Of a DNA stretch of 64,000 nucleotides, positions 34,941-43,281 are shown in pieces. Each line of letters starts with the position of its first letter. Position 1 is the first letter of the stretch. The notes under the pieces are model-generated. The model was not told where the DNA came from, did not search any database, and saw only the letters and a program-made list of their open reading frames with translations. The stretch is from Bacillus sp. CH30_1T (GTDB lineage Bacteria > Bacillota > Bacilli > Bacillales > Bacillaceae_B): assembly GCF_008364765.1 (NCBI RefSeq), contig NZ_VTUY01000001.1, forward strand, positions 63,526-127,525, given 5' to 3'. Made by a program: the position numbers and the translations under genes.

Positions 34941-36131
34941 ATGCAAGAGACTGTATTATCCAAACAACATTGGTTTCTCATCTTCACACTTTCGTTACTG
35001 ACATTTGTTCTCGGGACAAGCGAATTTGTCATCGTCGGGATCTTAACGGAGATTTCCTCGAGCCTTCATATAACGAACGCAACGGCAGGTACGCTTGTAT
35101 CAGCGTTTGCGATTACCTTTGCCATCGCCACCCCGATCGTCATGTCCGCAACAAGCCATTTTCCAAAGCGTAAATGGATGTTGTTTTTGATAGGGTCATT
35201 CATCATTCTGAATGCTTTGTGCGTGATTTCGACAAGTTACATCATGCTCCTGGTACTCCGAATGCTGACAGCCATTGTCACAGGCGTTTCAATTTCCCTT
35301 GCCATGACAATCGCGAGCGAAGCGATTCCAGTGACAAAACGCGGAGTGGCCATTTCCTTCGTTTTCGGTGGATTCACTCTGGCAAACGTGATCGGAGTTC
35401 CCATCGGTACGGTCATCGCGGAGTGGTACGACTGGCATGCCACATTCCTTTTGACGACGATTCTTGGTGTGGTTGCCTTTTTGGCATCTTTTATGAATTT
35501 GCCCAGTAAGCTCAGTCAATACCGCAGTTCCATGCGTGATCAGTTTTCTTTATTGACTCACCCACGGATCTTGATGGCTTTCTTTATCCCGGCTCTTGGG
35601 TTCGGCGCAACCTATGCGGTATTTACGTATCTTGTCCCGATTCTGGACATGATGGGAGCACCAGGCGACTCCATCAGCTTGATCCTGTTCGCCTACGGAT
35701 TCATATCGATCTTCAGTAACATACTGGCCGGAAAGATTGCCAGTCACAATGCCATCGGACGCCTCCGATTCGTTTTCCTTATCCAGGCCTTTGTCCTGAT
35801 CGGATTGTACTTTACGACCGGCCATTTTATCATCGGCTTGATCAACATTGGCCTGATGTCCTTGATGGCGATCCTGCTAACCACCTCAACCCAGCTTTAC
35901 TTAATTGACCTTGCCGGTGTGTATCAACCTAAAGCGACAGGACTCGCCGCTTCCTTGATGCCCGTTGCAAGCAATGTCGGTATCGCCATGGGATCGGCAC
36001 TCGGAGGGCTTGTCTACCATCAAGGGCCATTGATGAATGTGTCACTTGTCGGTGGTGTGGTTGCGCTTTGTGCGAGTCTGTTGACTTTCTTGAGTTATCG
36101 ATTGGATCGGAAGCATGAGAGATTAGCGTAA
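34941..36131 (+). CDS. MFS efflux transporter (DHA1 type)
   Basis: A 396-residue, 12-helix major facilitator. The opening FTLSLLTFVLGTSEFVIVGILTEISSSLHITNATAGTLVSAFAITFAIATPIV is that of the DHA1 group related to AraJ, YdhP and the purine exporter PbuE. Motif A-like FPKRKWMLF lies in loop 2-3 and the antiporter motif GGFTLANVIGVPIGTVI in helix 5. It should expel small molecules in exchange for protons; the substrate is not predictable. AAGAGGT precedes the ATG at 34941, and an ATG ten codons upstream is not used. It shares a bidirectional terminator with the next gene. Confidence 0.88.
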   Translation: MQETVLSKQHWFLIFTLSLLTFVLGTSEFVIVGILTEISSSLHITNATAGTLVSAFAITFAIATPIVMSATSHFPKRKWMLFLIGSFIILNALCVISTSYIMLLVLRMLTAIVTGVSISLAMTIASEAIPVTKRGVAISFVFGGFTLANVIGVPIGTVIAEWYDWHATFLLTTILGVVAFLASFMNLPSKLSQYRSSMRDQFSLLTHPRILMAFFIPALGFGATYAVFTYLVPILDMMGAPGDSISLILFAYGFISIFSNILAGKIASHNAIGRLRFVFLIQAFVLIGLYFTTGHFIIGLINIGLMSLMAILLTTSTQLYLIDLAGVYQPKATGLAASLMPVASNVGIAMGSALGGLVYHQGPLMNVSLVGGVVALCASLLTFLSYRLDRKHERLA

Positions 36132-36149
36132 ATTGCGAAAAAGAAAAAG

Positions 36150-36195
36150 GGGGCCAGATCCTCAACACGCTATAACGTGTTGAGGGTCTGGCCCC
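36150..36195. terminator. Bidirectional terminator / palindromic repeat
   Basis: GGGGCCAGATCCTCAACACG and CGTGTTGAGGGTCTGGCCCC form a 20-bp stem between two convergent genes. Same family as the other CCTGACCCC-type hairpins. Confidence 0.8.
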
Positions 36196-36204
36196 AAACT
36201 TCTC

Positions 36205-37350
36205 CTAAACGTCATGTGATGAATCAATAAAAACGTCCATGATCTTATCACAAATATCATGATGAATAGTCCCGTCAAAATTCAATAAAACCACCACTCC
36301 CAGATTGAGCTCAGATACCATGGTCATCAGGGATCTTACACCTAACTGACCTCCCCCATGTTCAACGATTTTATATCCCCTATAAGTATCTGTAAACCAT
36401 GCAAGTCCATAGCTCCTGACATCACATCCAGGCGCCCTCCATTCTTCGCTTACAAGATGGATGGGCTTTTGCATTTCGCCTATTAAATCTGATTGTAAAA
36501 CAGTAGATTCTTTATTCAAATGGAATGTTAAATACTTGCCTAAATCATTGGCGGTTGAATACAAATACCCGATTGGCGCCGAGATTGGGTTGATGGGAAA
36601 AGGCGTTTCTATTTTACCCTCGCCTACATAATATCTGGCACTGTTCTGATCTATTTCCACCACATGTGAGTCACTCGTTGTCCGTTTCATACCCAGGGGT
36701 GTGAGGATGTCATCGGTAAGGGATGCTTCCCATTTGCTTCCTGTCACCTTTTCAAACAGATCGGCAAGAATCACATACGCATCTGTGCAATAATTCCATC
36801 CCTCTCCTGGCGGGTATTCCAATTCTACTTTTTCAAACCATTTCGTGATATCTTCGCGATTTTTTATACTAGAAATCTCTTCTTCTGTCAGCTGATAATG
36901 ATCCAATGCTTCTTGAAATTCCGTCGGTGTATCTGAGAATATTTCTCTTACATTCGGAGCAATCATATTGGCGATTCCTACTTCTGAAGGAAAACCTGCC
37001 GTATGAGACAACACATGCCTGATCGTGATCGCGTCACTATGCTCTTTATTCTTCGTTCGGAAGTACGGCAAATAGGTAACAACCGCATCGTCCAATCCAA
37101 TTAAATTCTTCTCTACAAGCTGCATAATGGAAAGGGCCATAAAGTTCTTGGATATACTTTGAATGCTCATCCATGTATCGCCATCAATCTGGCGTTCTGC
37201 GTTTCCGATCCGGGCGTTCCCAAAACCTTTAGAATAAATCGTCTCTGAGTCTTTCACAATAGCAACGCTTACTCCGACTCCCTGGTGATCATGAAGCAGG
37301 TCATTTATGTATTCTGTTATTGGGTTATATTGTTCATTACATGATTTCAT
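36205..37350 (-). CDS. Serine hydrolase of the class C beta-lactamase/PBP4 family
   Basis: A 381-residue protein without a signal peptide. The nucleophile motif is SISK (S65, K68); HVLSHTAGFPSEVG and YPPGEGWNYCTDAYVILADLFEKVTG follow, with Tyr in place of the YxN motif, then EHGGGQLG as the KTG equivalent. Such proteins include D-aminopeptidases, esterases and PBP4*-like enzymes; beta-lactamase activity is unlikely. GGAGG lies five bases before the chosen ATG at 37350. It is a cytosolic monocistronic gene, and the substrate is unknown. Confidence 0.85.
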   Translation of the reverse strand: MKSCNEQYNPITEYINDLLHDHQGVGVSVAIVKDSETIYSKGFGNARIGNAERQIDGDTWMSIQSISKNFMALSIMQLVEKNLIGLDDAVVTYLPYFRTKNKEHSDAITIRHVLSHTAGFPSEVGIANMIAPNVREIFSDTPTEFQEALDHYQLTEEEISSIKNREDITKWFEKVELEYPPGEGWNYCTDAYVILADLFEKVTGSKWEASLTDDILTPLGMKRTTSDSHVVEIDQNSARYYVGEGKIETPFPINPISAPIGYLYSTANDLGKYLTFHLNKESTVLQSDLIGEMQKPIHLVSEEWRAPGCDVRSYGLAWFTDTYRGYKIVEHGGGQLGVRSLMTMVSELNLGVVVLLNFDGTIHHDICDKIMDVFIDSSHDV

Positions 37351-37491
37351 ACGAACCTCCATACATGTATTTCTAAGTCCTGTAGTATCTCTTATTCAAA
37401 AAAGGATTCAGACCGCGAAAAAATCAAAATTTGTAAGGGGCCTCAACTTGTCTCTACTGTTCTCCACTTTGGATTGAATCGCTGCCGACAT

Positions 37492-37929
37492 TCAATCCGT
37501 ATTACTGCTAAAATATGGACCACAATACCCTATTTCGTGTGTTTGTATATAAGTCCACTTGAATCCCTTATCTACTATATAAATATCTTGTTCCTCTATT
37601 AAGTCATCTGTTTTAAGCATCGAGGCTTTTTCTAGAAGAAGAGCATAATCTGAATGTTGATAAAACACATAGCAATCATTCTTTAGTTGTTTAGTAAAAG
37701 CTACTTCCGCTTTGTCTCTTTCCAGACAATCTTTTTTCATATAACTGAACAGGTGCCATAGATAGCCACATGAACCACCAGTATCATGAAGGAAAATCGA
37801 TTTCTTATCTTCTTCGCTTAAATGAGCCGCAAATTGATCTTCCCATTTCTTTCGTAAGTACGGACCCCATTTTGGCATTTCGATGATCTTTATCTTCTGA
37901 GCTTTAAGTCTATCGTATAGGTCGTTCAT
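37492..37929 (-). CDS. DUF4275 family protein
   Basis: A 145-residue cytosolic protein with the family landmarks IEMPKWGPYLRKKWEDQFAAHL, SIFLHDTGGSCGYLWHLFSY, NDCYVFYQHSDYALLLEKAS and YIVDKGFKWTYIQTHEIGYCGPYF. It is rich in aromatic residues and acidic. Function is unknown; these genes are scattered singly in bacilli. GGAGG stands seven bases before the ATG at 37929. Confidence 0.8.
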   Translation of the reverse strand: MNDLYDRLKAQKIKIIEMPKWGPYLRKKWEDQFAAHLSEEDKKSIFLHDTGGSCGYLWHLFSYMKKDCLERDKAEVAFTKQLKNDCYVFYQHSDYALLLEKASMLKTDDLIEEQDIYIVDKGFKWTYIQTHEIGYCGPYFSSNTD

Positions 37930-38004
37930 CTTTGTTCCTCCATAAGTAAATCTCCCATTAAATCCAGGACTCTTCTTCAAGTATCCTATTCCACTCAATA
38001 CCAA

Positions 38005-38378
38005 TTATTTCAAATCAACTCCAATAATTCCACCCTTTTTATCTCTTGCTTTTCAATCACATAAAGAAAACGGTGACCACCGTCCTGTAGGTGTAACGAC
38101 TCACTCAAAGCCGAACCCTGATGAATACATGATCCTAAAGGAATAGGAAGAAGGATTCAACCTTTGAAAAGTGTGATGATTCACAAAATTTCAACTTGTT
38201 AGAAGGTTATTCAATCCACTATCATTTCAAGTAGAAGCGCACTCAACTTATGGACAATCCCCTTTAATAAATCACTTCAGCTGATGAGTCTAATATACGA
38301 TTGTAATGAAGTTGCCAGACAGACTAATCAGTTTGTCTGACATTTTTACCTTTTCATTCAATCAACGTGCCTGGGTTA
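38005..38378. other. Intergenic region with decayed sequence
   Basis: No gene is supported. The segment 38212-38262 (CACTATCATTTCAAGTAGAA...GGACAATCCCC) repeats 33549-33592 in direct orientation. GACAGACTAATCAGTTTGTC at 38321-38340 is a small hairpin. Confidence 0.4.
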
Positions 38379-38511
38379 ACGTTCAGAGCGTTCAGTTGTG
38401 ATTGGGAAGTGGACTTGGATGGTGTGCCAGGCGGAAACGCAAAGCGGTCGGCAGGAATAAAGCGAACGATAGAACCAGTGCAAAAACAAACAACATCGAT
38501 TTCTTCAACAT
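38354..38511 (-). pseudogene. Truncated inverted copy of the secreted nuclease gene
   Basis: ATG at 38511 begins MLKKSMLFVFALVLSFALFL, identical to the intact nuclease. A one-base deletion in GCCTTTGCG (GCTTTGCG here) shifts the frame, and similarity ends after the codons for SQSQLNALNV. The upstream region with ACAGGAG and TTGATATATAAATTTACATA is also conserved. Confidence 0.75.
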
Positions 38512-38582
38512 GGGAATGTCTCCTGTATGTAAATTTATATATCAACGTCTCATTCTAAGAGAATGGGATGTTAATAGTAAGC
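38379..38582 (-). repeat. Nuclease 5' region, copy B of an inverted pair
   Basis: Complement of 33689-33893. The two copies lie about 4.5 kb apart and face each other, so homologous recombination could invert the MFS-to-DUF4275 block. Confidence 0.75.
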
Positions 38583-38663
38583 CGTCAGCGAGAAGGGTGT
38601 AGTACAATCTATCCATTGCTAAGAAAAGTGTTTGTTCGGTTCCATGTTACAGAAAGGGATCCA

Positions 38664-39107
38664 TTACTTTTGCAAAATCATATCGATATGGGGGATGCCA
38701 TCATCCAGATAGGTTTTCGTTATCGCCCTGAATCCATATGATCCATAGAACTCCCGCAAATATTCCTGAGCCTGAATCCTCACCGTTCTTTCCCCTAATT
38801 CATCAAGAATGAAATCCAATCCTCTTTTTACTAATTCACTTGCCAGTCCTTTACCACGATATTCATCCTTCACAAGAACTCTGCCAATGGACGGTTCTTT
38901 ATACGAAACACCTGCCGGTAAAAGTCTTGCATAAGCAACCACCTCCCCGTTTTCTTCTTTATAAAGATGATACGCGTGCAGATCCTTCCCATCCACTTCC
39001 AAGTAGGGACAATGCTGTTCCACCACAAAGACCTGGGTCCTCACTAGTAAAATCCCGTACAACTCGTGAGTGGATAGTTCATTAAAGCTCTTTAATTTCC
39101 AGTTCAT
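38664..39107 (-). CDS. GNAT acetyltransferase (ElaA type)
   Basis: A 147-residue N-acyltransferase. The opening MNWKLKSFNELSTHELYGILLVRTQVFVVEQHCPYLEVDGKDLHAYHL is the ElaA signature. The acetyl-CoA loop is IGRVLVKDEYRGKGLASELV (motif A, R/Q-x-x-G-x-G/A), and FYGSYGFRAI provides the motif B region. It transfers acetyl from acetyl-CoA to an unknown amine. AGAGGTG lies ahead of the ATG. Single gene. Confidence 0.88.
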   Translation of the reverse strand: MNWKLKSFNELSTHELYGILLVRTQVFVVEQHCPYLEVDGKDLHAYHLYKEENGEVVAYARLLPAGVSYKEPSIGRVLVKDEYRGKGLASELVKRGLDFILDELGERTVRIQAQEYLREFYGSYGFRAITKTYLDDGIPHIDMILQK

Positions 39108-39285
39108 TGATATTGGACACCTCTTATGTACTGTTTTTTTGTGTGGGTTAGAGAACCGTCCCCATACTTACTTTCGATTCTATTCCACAATTAGAAAAAG
39201 GTCGAGGATTATACATCCCGACCTGTCAAAGTTTACTTCATGTGGAATATGCCTTTGCCGACAAACTTTTTGTATCCCCAAAGGC

Positions 39286-39426
39286 TTAAAACAGCATGAG
39301 AGGCACCCACCATGCTAATACCATTCCAAGCTTAACGACATCTGATATTGTAACCATAAACAATCCATATCCAATCAATAATCCTGCAATAACACAGTTT
39401 AGTGCCCAAAATATCCTCTTTCCTAT
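39286..39426 (-). CDS. Small membrane protein following a bacteriocin-like gene; start codon AUA or mutated
   Basis: From the codon after GAGAGGTG-ATTAAA the frame reads IGKRIFWALNCVIAGLLIGY, GLFMVTISDVVKLGMVLAWW, VPLMLF: two hydrophobic segments, 46 residues. The codon at the right distance is ATA, not ATG, so either a rare start is used or the gene has lost its start. An ATG at 39468 lies inside the preceding gene and upstream of the ribosome binding site. The gene starts 16 bases after the stop of the Cys-rich hydrophobic peptide gene, so it may have been its immunity or transport partner. That role is inferred from context only. Confidence 0.4.
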   Translation of the reverse strand: MGKRIFWALNCVIAGLLIGYGLFMVTISDVVKLGMVLAWWVPLMLF

Positions 39427-39442
39427 TTTAATCACCTCTCTT

Positions 39443-39835
39443 TTATGAGCAGGCATATGCAAAAACATAACCGCATATTGCTGAACATGCCACCCCTTCG
39501 ATAACGTTTATTAACGCCCAAACAGAAGCATGCACACACGGACTAAACTCAAGTGTCTTTTTATCTGCAGATATTCCATTAAATGCTATGTGATTAATAT
39601 TACTAAATGTTTTTCCATTTTTAAATACCAGTTCCTCCATATGCAACCCTGCCACTAGATCGCTTACCTCTAGACCACTTTCTTTAAACCACTTTAATGA
39701 CTCCCTATATTCCTATTACTATGAAGTTTTCCAGCACTCTTCTTAATTTCTTTCTTGCTCATCTCCGTAATTCCATCAGGAACATCCGATGCAGTTATAA
39801 GGGATAGCGTCAGGAATTTGCAGGAAGGTTCAATA
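39443..39835 (-). pseudogene. Frameshifted precursor of a Cys-rich hydrophobic (bacteriocin-like) peptide
   Basis: Two overlapping frames make one protein. The first reads CKFLTLSLITASDVPDGITE, MSKKEIKKSAGKLHSNRN. After a one-base shift near 39710 it continues YRESLKWFKESGLEVSDLVA, GLHMEELVFKNGKTFSN, ending with CVHASVWALINVIEGV, ACSAICGYVFAYACS. The layout is a possible secretion signal, a charged leader, and a short hydrophobic C-terminus with four cysteines in 31 residues. That layout is typical of processed leader-type bacteriocins, but I cannot assign a known family. No start codon is visible at the 5' end, where the sequence abuts a terminator. The gene is therefore decayed at its front. 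Confidence 0.4.
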
Positions 39836-39838
39836 TTA

Positions 39839-39880
39839 AAAAACCTAATTTTTCAGCATTAAATGAGAAATTAGGTTTTT
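39839..39880 (-). terminator. Terminator of the DinB-like gene
   Basis: AAAAACCTAATTT and AAATTAGGTTTTT pair closely, about 20 bp after the stop codon. Confidence 0.85.
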
Positions 39881-39897
39881 CATTAATAGAAAAAGGC

Positions 39898-40407
39898 TTA
39901 TAAGTATTTATCATTAATCACTTTCATATGGTGTAACTCGTGCCCGACAATTCCATATGCAATGGTACCTACCGAAACTGGGCTGTTCATTACAGTTCCA
40001 TTACGAACCCATGCTGCATCATCAATGGTTGAAATAAGGCTTAACGTGTTGGAGCGTACTATGTCTAAACCAGCTAGTAACTGCTCCCAGGATAATTTGT
40101 TGAAGTTTGCCGAAGAAACATATTGATCCTGTTCCATTGCTGGGAGTGATGCACTTTCATTTCGTGCAATGGCAAGCATTCGATACGACATCACACGTTC
40201 CGAGTCGGTCATATGTCCAATCACTTCTTTTAAAGTCCATTTCCCTGGTGCGTATGCCCTCCTTGCTGACTCCTCCGATACGCTGCTTAAGAGGGTAATC
40301 GTCTTAGTTCGTTGCTTACTAAGTATTTCTTCAATATCTCCATCCGGCACAAGACTAACATACTTATCATGCTCAGGATTTTCAATACATAATGGTCGTG
40401 GACGCAC
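39898..40407 (-). CDS. DinB/YfiT-family putative metal-dependent enzyme
   Basis: A 169-residue four-helix-bundle protein. KWTLKEVIGHMTDSERVMSYRML provides the first His and VGTIAYGIVGHELHHMKVINDKYL the two C-terminal His (HExxH-like pair). These are the usual three ligands of DinB superfamily metal sites. Family members act as thiol transferases (bacillithiol-dependent in Firmicutes) or have unknown roles. AGGAGG lies six bases before the GTG at 40407; an ATG five codons earlier overlaps the ribosome binding site. Single gene. Confidence 0.85.
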   Translation of the reverse strand: MRPRPLCIENPEHDKYVSLVPDGDIEEILSKQRTKTITLLSSVSEESARRAYAPGKWTLKEVIGHMTDSERVMSYRMLAIARNESASLPAMEQDQYVSSANFNKLSWEQLLAGLDIVRSNTLSLISTIDDAAWVRNGTVMNSPVSVGTIAYGIVGHELHHMKVINDKYL

Positions 40408-40689
40408 AAGGATCCTCCTCATCGGAATAGTTAATTCTGGTTATAGGCTAATATTCGACTGTCTAGAAGATATTTCCTTTATTTTTGATATTTAATTTCA
40501 TTACCGCAAAATAGTTGCAAATTTAACAACTTTATTACCTCTGTACAACTGATTAATGCAGTTTACTCAAGAAAAACTTTAAACAAAAAAGAAGCTCATC
40601 CTTATTCCGGATAAGCCTCCTTTAATTTAAGTGTATTTCTTTTCATATATTCAATAAATGGTATATAAACGAGTATTGGTATTAAATGA

Positions 40690-40899
40690 TTAGAGGATTA
40701 TTTCAAATATTTTTTGATAACCAAAAGGTAAGATCGAAGCAATTAACACACTTACTACTATAAAAGAAGTTGCTAGAACTCTGTATTTTAAAATCGAAAT
40801 TTCTTTTCTTTGATAAGCTATACTTAATACTTTATTCATAAAAAAAACAGTAACAAAAATTATTATAGCTGAAAAAATACTTGTTAGAATTACTGGCAT
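40690..40899 (-). CDS. 69-residue small membrane protein
   Basis: ATG at 40899, seven bases after GGGAGG. The sequence MPVILTSIFSAIIIFVTVFF, MNKVLSIAYQRKEISILKYR, VLATSFIVVSVLIASILPFG has two membrane helices joined by a basic loop. An earlier ATG at 40980 lacks a ribosome binding site. A weak hairpin (40591-40620) may end the transcript. Function unknown. Confidence 0.65.
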   Translation of the reverse strand: MPVILTSIFSAIIIFVTVFFMNKVLSIAYQRKEISILKYRVLATSFIVVSVLIASILPFGYQKIFEIIL

Positions 40900-41060
40900 T
40901 TTTATACCTCCCTTAACAAAGTTTATGTATTTTACGAACGCTCCCTTAACATACGAAATAGAAAGAAAAAAATTTCTCAACTTCCTTATCCTGCCCTTTA
41001 ACTTAATACCAATTATTTCAAAAACATTTAATCCTTACAATGATTTTATTCCGCAAAAAA

Positions 41061-41084
41061 AGCGCGATGTTAAATAATCGCGCT
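41061..41084 (-). terminator. Terminator
   Basis: AGCGCGAT/ATCGCGCT stem followed on the minus strand by TTTTTTT. Confidence 0.7.
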
Positions 41085-41197
41085 CGTTTGCTAAACAATT
41101 AAATTTATACTCGATCTTACACTCTGACACATTTTTAAAGCCTCACATTTTAACCTAATCCATATTAATTCTAATATAAAACCTTGGAAACTTTATA

Positions 41198-41389
41198 TTA
41201 TTCATCCAAGATTTCATTAAAAATTTGACCTTCATTTATTTTAATTATTTTAAGTCGACTGGTGTTTTTGATAAATATGGTTTTGTATTGTTCTACACCG
41301 TTCTTATCAATGAGAAGAAGAACCCGTTTACCTTCGTTATCTGTTACATTTTGAAAGCTGACCCGCTCGTATTCGTAACTTTCTATCAT
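41198..41389 (-). CDS. Hypothetical 63-residue protein
   Basis: MIESYEYERVSFQNVTDNEG, KRVLLLIDKNGVEQYKTIFI and a charged tail. The pattern of alternating hydrophobics suggests a small beta-rich fold. There is a T-run terminator 115 bp downstream but no strong ribosome binding site, so it could be a fragment. Not recognised. Confidence 0.4.
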   Translation of the reverse strand: MIESYEYERVSFQNVTDNEGKRVLLLIDKNGVEQYKTIFIKNTSRLKIIKINEGQIFNEILDE

Positions 41390-41555
41390 TCTACTTTGCG
41401 GTCTGAAACAACTCCCCTGTAAAATAGGTCAAAAAACTTGTCGAAGTTCAGGGAAGACTATCGACCCAACGATTAATTTGGTTGATGACCACAAACGTTA
41501 CCAGGCACCAAAAAGGGACCAGAAAATGTATATTCACAAAATGTTCAAAATTGTA

Positions 41556-41584
41556 TTGTCAAATGTATATGAGTGCAGTATTAT
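41556..41584 (+). promoter_or_regulatory. Promoter of the DUF3870 / muropeptide cluster
   Basis: TTGTCA, 17-base spacer, TATTAT, about 95 bp before the DUF3870 gene. Confidence 0.6.
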
Positions 41585-41677
41585 ATTATTTGTAAGCGGA
41601 AGCATATGCCGTTGCCCATTCCTTCCTTTTCGGATTGAATATCGAACGGAATACTTGATTTCGCAGGAGGAAATAAA

Positions 41678-41995
41678 GTGTACAGTAAGGATACTATTTA
41701 TATTATTGGGGACTCAAAGACCACATCCAATAATCCGATTATGCAGCAATATAATGCTTTTTATATCGGATTAGTCATCGATAGGACGACTCATTTGATC
41801 GTTGATACCGATTGTTCAAGTACCCTTTCTTTGACTTCATCCTTTGTGAAGCAATTATTCTTTGGACAATCAATGATGAATATGGATAGAGTCATACATG
41901 AAATTGAGACACGTTATTTTGGTGCATCCCAAAAGGCTTTGGCCGTAGCCTTCAAAAACGCGCATATCAAATACATGAAAATCATTGAAACTTAA
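41678..41995 (+). CDS. DUF3870 family protein
   Basis: A 105-residue protein: DTIYIIGDSKTTSNNPIMQQYNAFYIGLVIDRTTHLIVDTDCSSTLSLTSSFVKQLFFG, ending GASQKALAVAFKNAHIKYMKI. The family occurs in Firmicutes beside permeases and peptidases, and its function is unknown. The conserved single Cys in DTDCSST stands out. GGAGG lies seven bases before the GTG start. A strong terminator separates it from the next gene, so it may be partly uncoupled from the downstream operon. Confidence 0.8.
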   Translation: MYSKDTIYIIGDSKTTSNNPIMQQYNAFYIGLVIDRTTHLIVDTDCSSTLSLTSSFVKQLFFGQSMMNMDRVIHEIETRYFGASQKALAVAFKNAHIKYMKIIET

Positions 41996-42021
41996 TGCTG
42001 CTTTTTCTATTTTTGTAGATT

Positions 42022-42075
42022 AAATCCAGCTATTAGAAAGGTATTCCCTTTCTAATAGCTGGATTTTTTATTTTT
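42022..42075 (+). terminator. Strong terminator between DUF3870 and the permease gene
   Basis: AAATCCAGCTATTAGAAAGG pairs with CCCTTTCTAATAGCTGGATT around a 4-base loop, followed by TTTTTATTTTT. With a stem this long, read-through into the permease operon would be low unless it is regulated. Confidence 0.85.
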
Positions 42076-42099
42076 AACATTTTAAAAGGGGGAAACAAA

Positions 42100-43266
42100 A
42101 TGATTCAAGATGGCGTGATTTATATTAGCTTGTTAATAGCATTTGTTGCCATTATTGCTCTTGCAGAAAAACAGATTGGGGGAAAATTTTTCAAATATGT
42201 ACCTGGAATTGTGCTCATTTACATTGGTTGTGCGCTCTTAAAAACGTTTGATGTCTTTTCGACAAGTGACTCTGTTGAAACAACATACAGTACGGTCAGG
42301 GGGTTGCTCTTACCTGCAATGCTGATGTTAATGCTTCTGCAATGTGATTTGCGGAAAATCATACGCTTAGGGCCGAAAATGATCTTAACTTTCTTAGCAG
42401 CATCACTGAGTATCGTGGCAGGATTCACGATTACGTATGCTCTATTAAAAGGTTTCTACGCAGAAGGAACCTGGAAAGCTTTTGCGGCCTTGACGGCAAG
42501 CTGGACAGGCGGATCTGCGAATATGGTGATTTTGCAAGGGATCCTCGATGTTCCGGAAAATATTTTCGGCTATGCACTCATTATGGATACCGTGAATTAC
42601 TCGTTCTGGGTCATGTTCATGTTCTGGCTCGTTCCTTTTTCAGCCGTCTTCAATAAGTGGACGAAAACAGATACGAGCTACATGAAGGGGATTACAACTG
42701 AACTAGCAGCTACCTCAGAAGAAACGGAATCAAAAAGCTTTGGATTTGTAGAATTACTCTCTTTCATAGGTTTGGGATTATTCATTTCCGCTTTATCAAC
42801 AAAGATAGGCGGCATGTTACCTGTGTTAGGTGCTGCTGTTAATGCGACCACGTGGACGATCATAATCGCATCAGCTGTTGGGTTAATATTAGCGATGACA
42901 AAAATCGGACGTGTTCCCGGCTCTTTTGAGCTTTCAAAAGTGATGCTCTATATTGTCATTGCACTGATCGCCTCTCATGCCGATTTCTCACAGTTATTCC
43001 AAGCACCTATTTATATCATTTCGGGCTTTATGATTCTGTTTTTCCATGGCTTGATCATGGTCATTTTGGCTAAATTATTCAAGCTTGACCTTTTTACAAT
43101 GGGAATTGCCTCTTTAGCGAATATCGGAGGCGTCGCATCTGCTCCCATCCTTGCAGGCACCTACCATCGTTCACTCATCCCTGTTGGTATTTTGATGGGT
43201 GTATTTGGAAGTTTACTAGGGACGTATTTCGGTATTTTGGCAAGCAGCATTTTATCTGCCTTATAA
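42100..43266 (+). CDS. DUF819 (YjcL-like) permease
   Basis: A 388-residue integral membrane protein with ~11 helices. Landmarks are ALTASWTGGSANMVILQGILDVPENIFGYALIMDTVNYSFWVMFMFWLVPF and ASLANIGGVASAPILAGTYHRSLIPVGILMGVFGSLLGTYFG. DUF819 proteins look like two inverted-repeat transporters of the ion/organic acid type. In bacilli they are often next to dipeptide epimerase genes, which suggests uptake or export of wall-derived peptides; that is inference from gene context. The next gene starts 15 bp after the stop. Confidence 0.88.
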   Translation: MIQDGVIYISLLIAFVAIIALAEKQIGGKFFKYVPGIVLIYIGCALLKTFDVFSTSDSVETTYSTVRGLLLPAMLMLMLLQCDLRKIIRLGPKMILTFLAASLSIVAGFTITYALLKGFYAEGTWKAFAALTASWTGGSANMVILQGILDVPENIFGYALIMDTVNYSFWVMFMFWLVPFSAVFNKWTKTDTSYMKGITTELAATSEETESKSFGFVELLSFIGLGLFISALSTKIGGMLPVLGAAVNATTWTIIIASAVGLILAMTKIGRVPGSFELSKVMLYIVIALIASHADFSQLFQAPIYIISGFMILFFHGLIMVILAKLFKLDLFTMGIASLANIGGVASAPILAGTYHRSLIPVGILMGVFGSLLGTYFGILASSILSAL

Positions 43267-43281
43267 GAAAGGAGCATAACG

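Noticed and set aside
39286..39468. ATG at 39468 as start of the small membrane protein
   Set aside because: It is inside the preceding gene and upstream of the GAGAGGTG site; the proper start position carries ATA.
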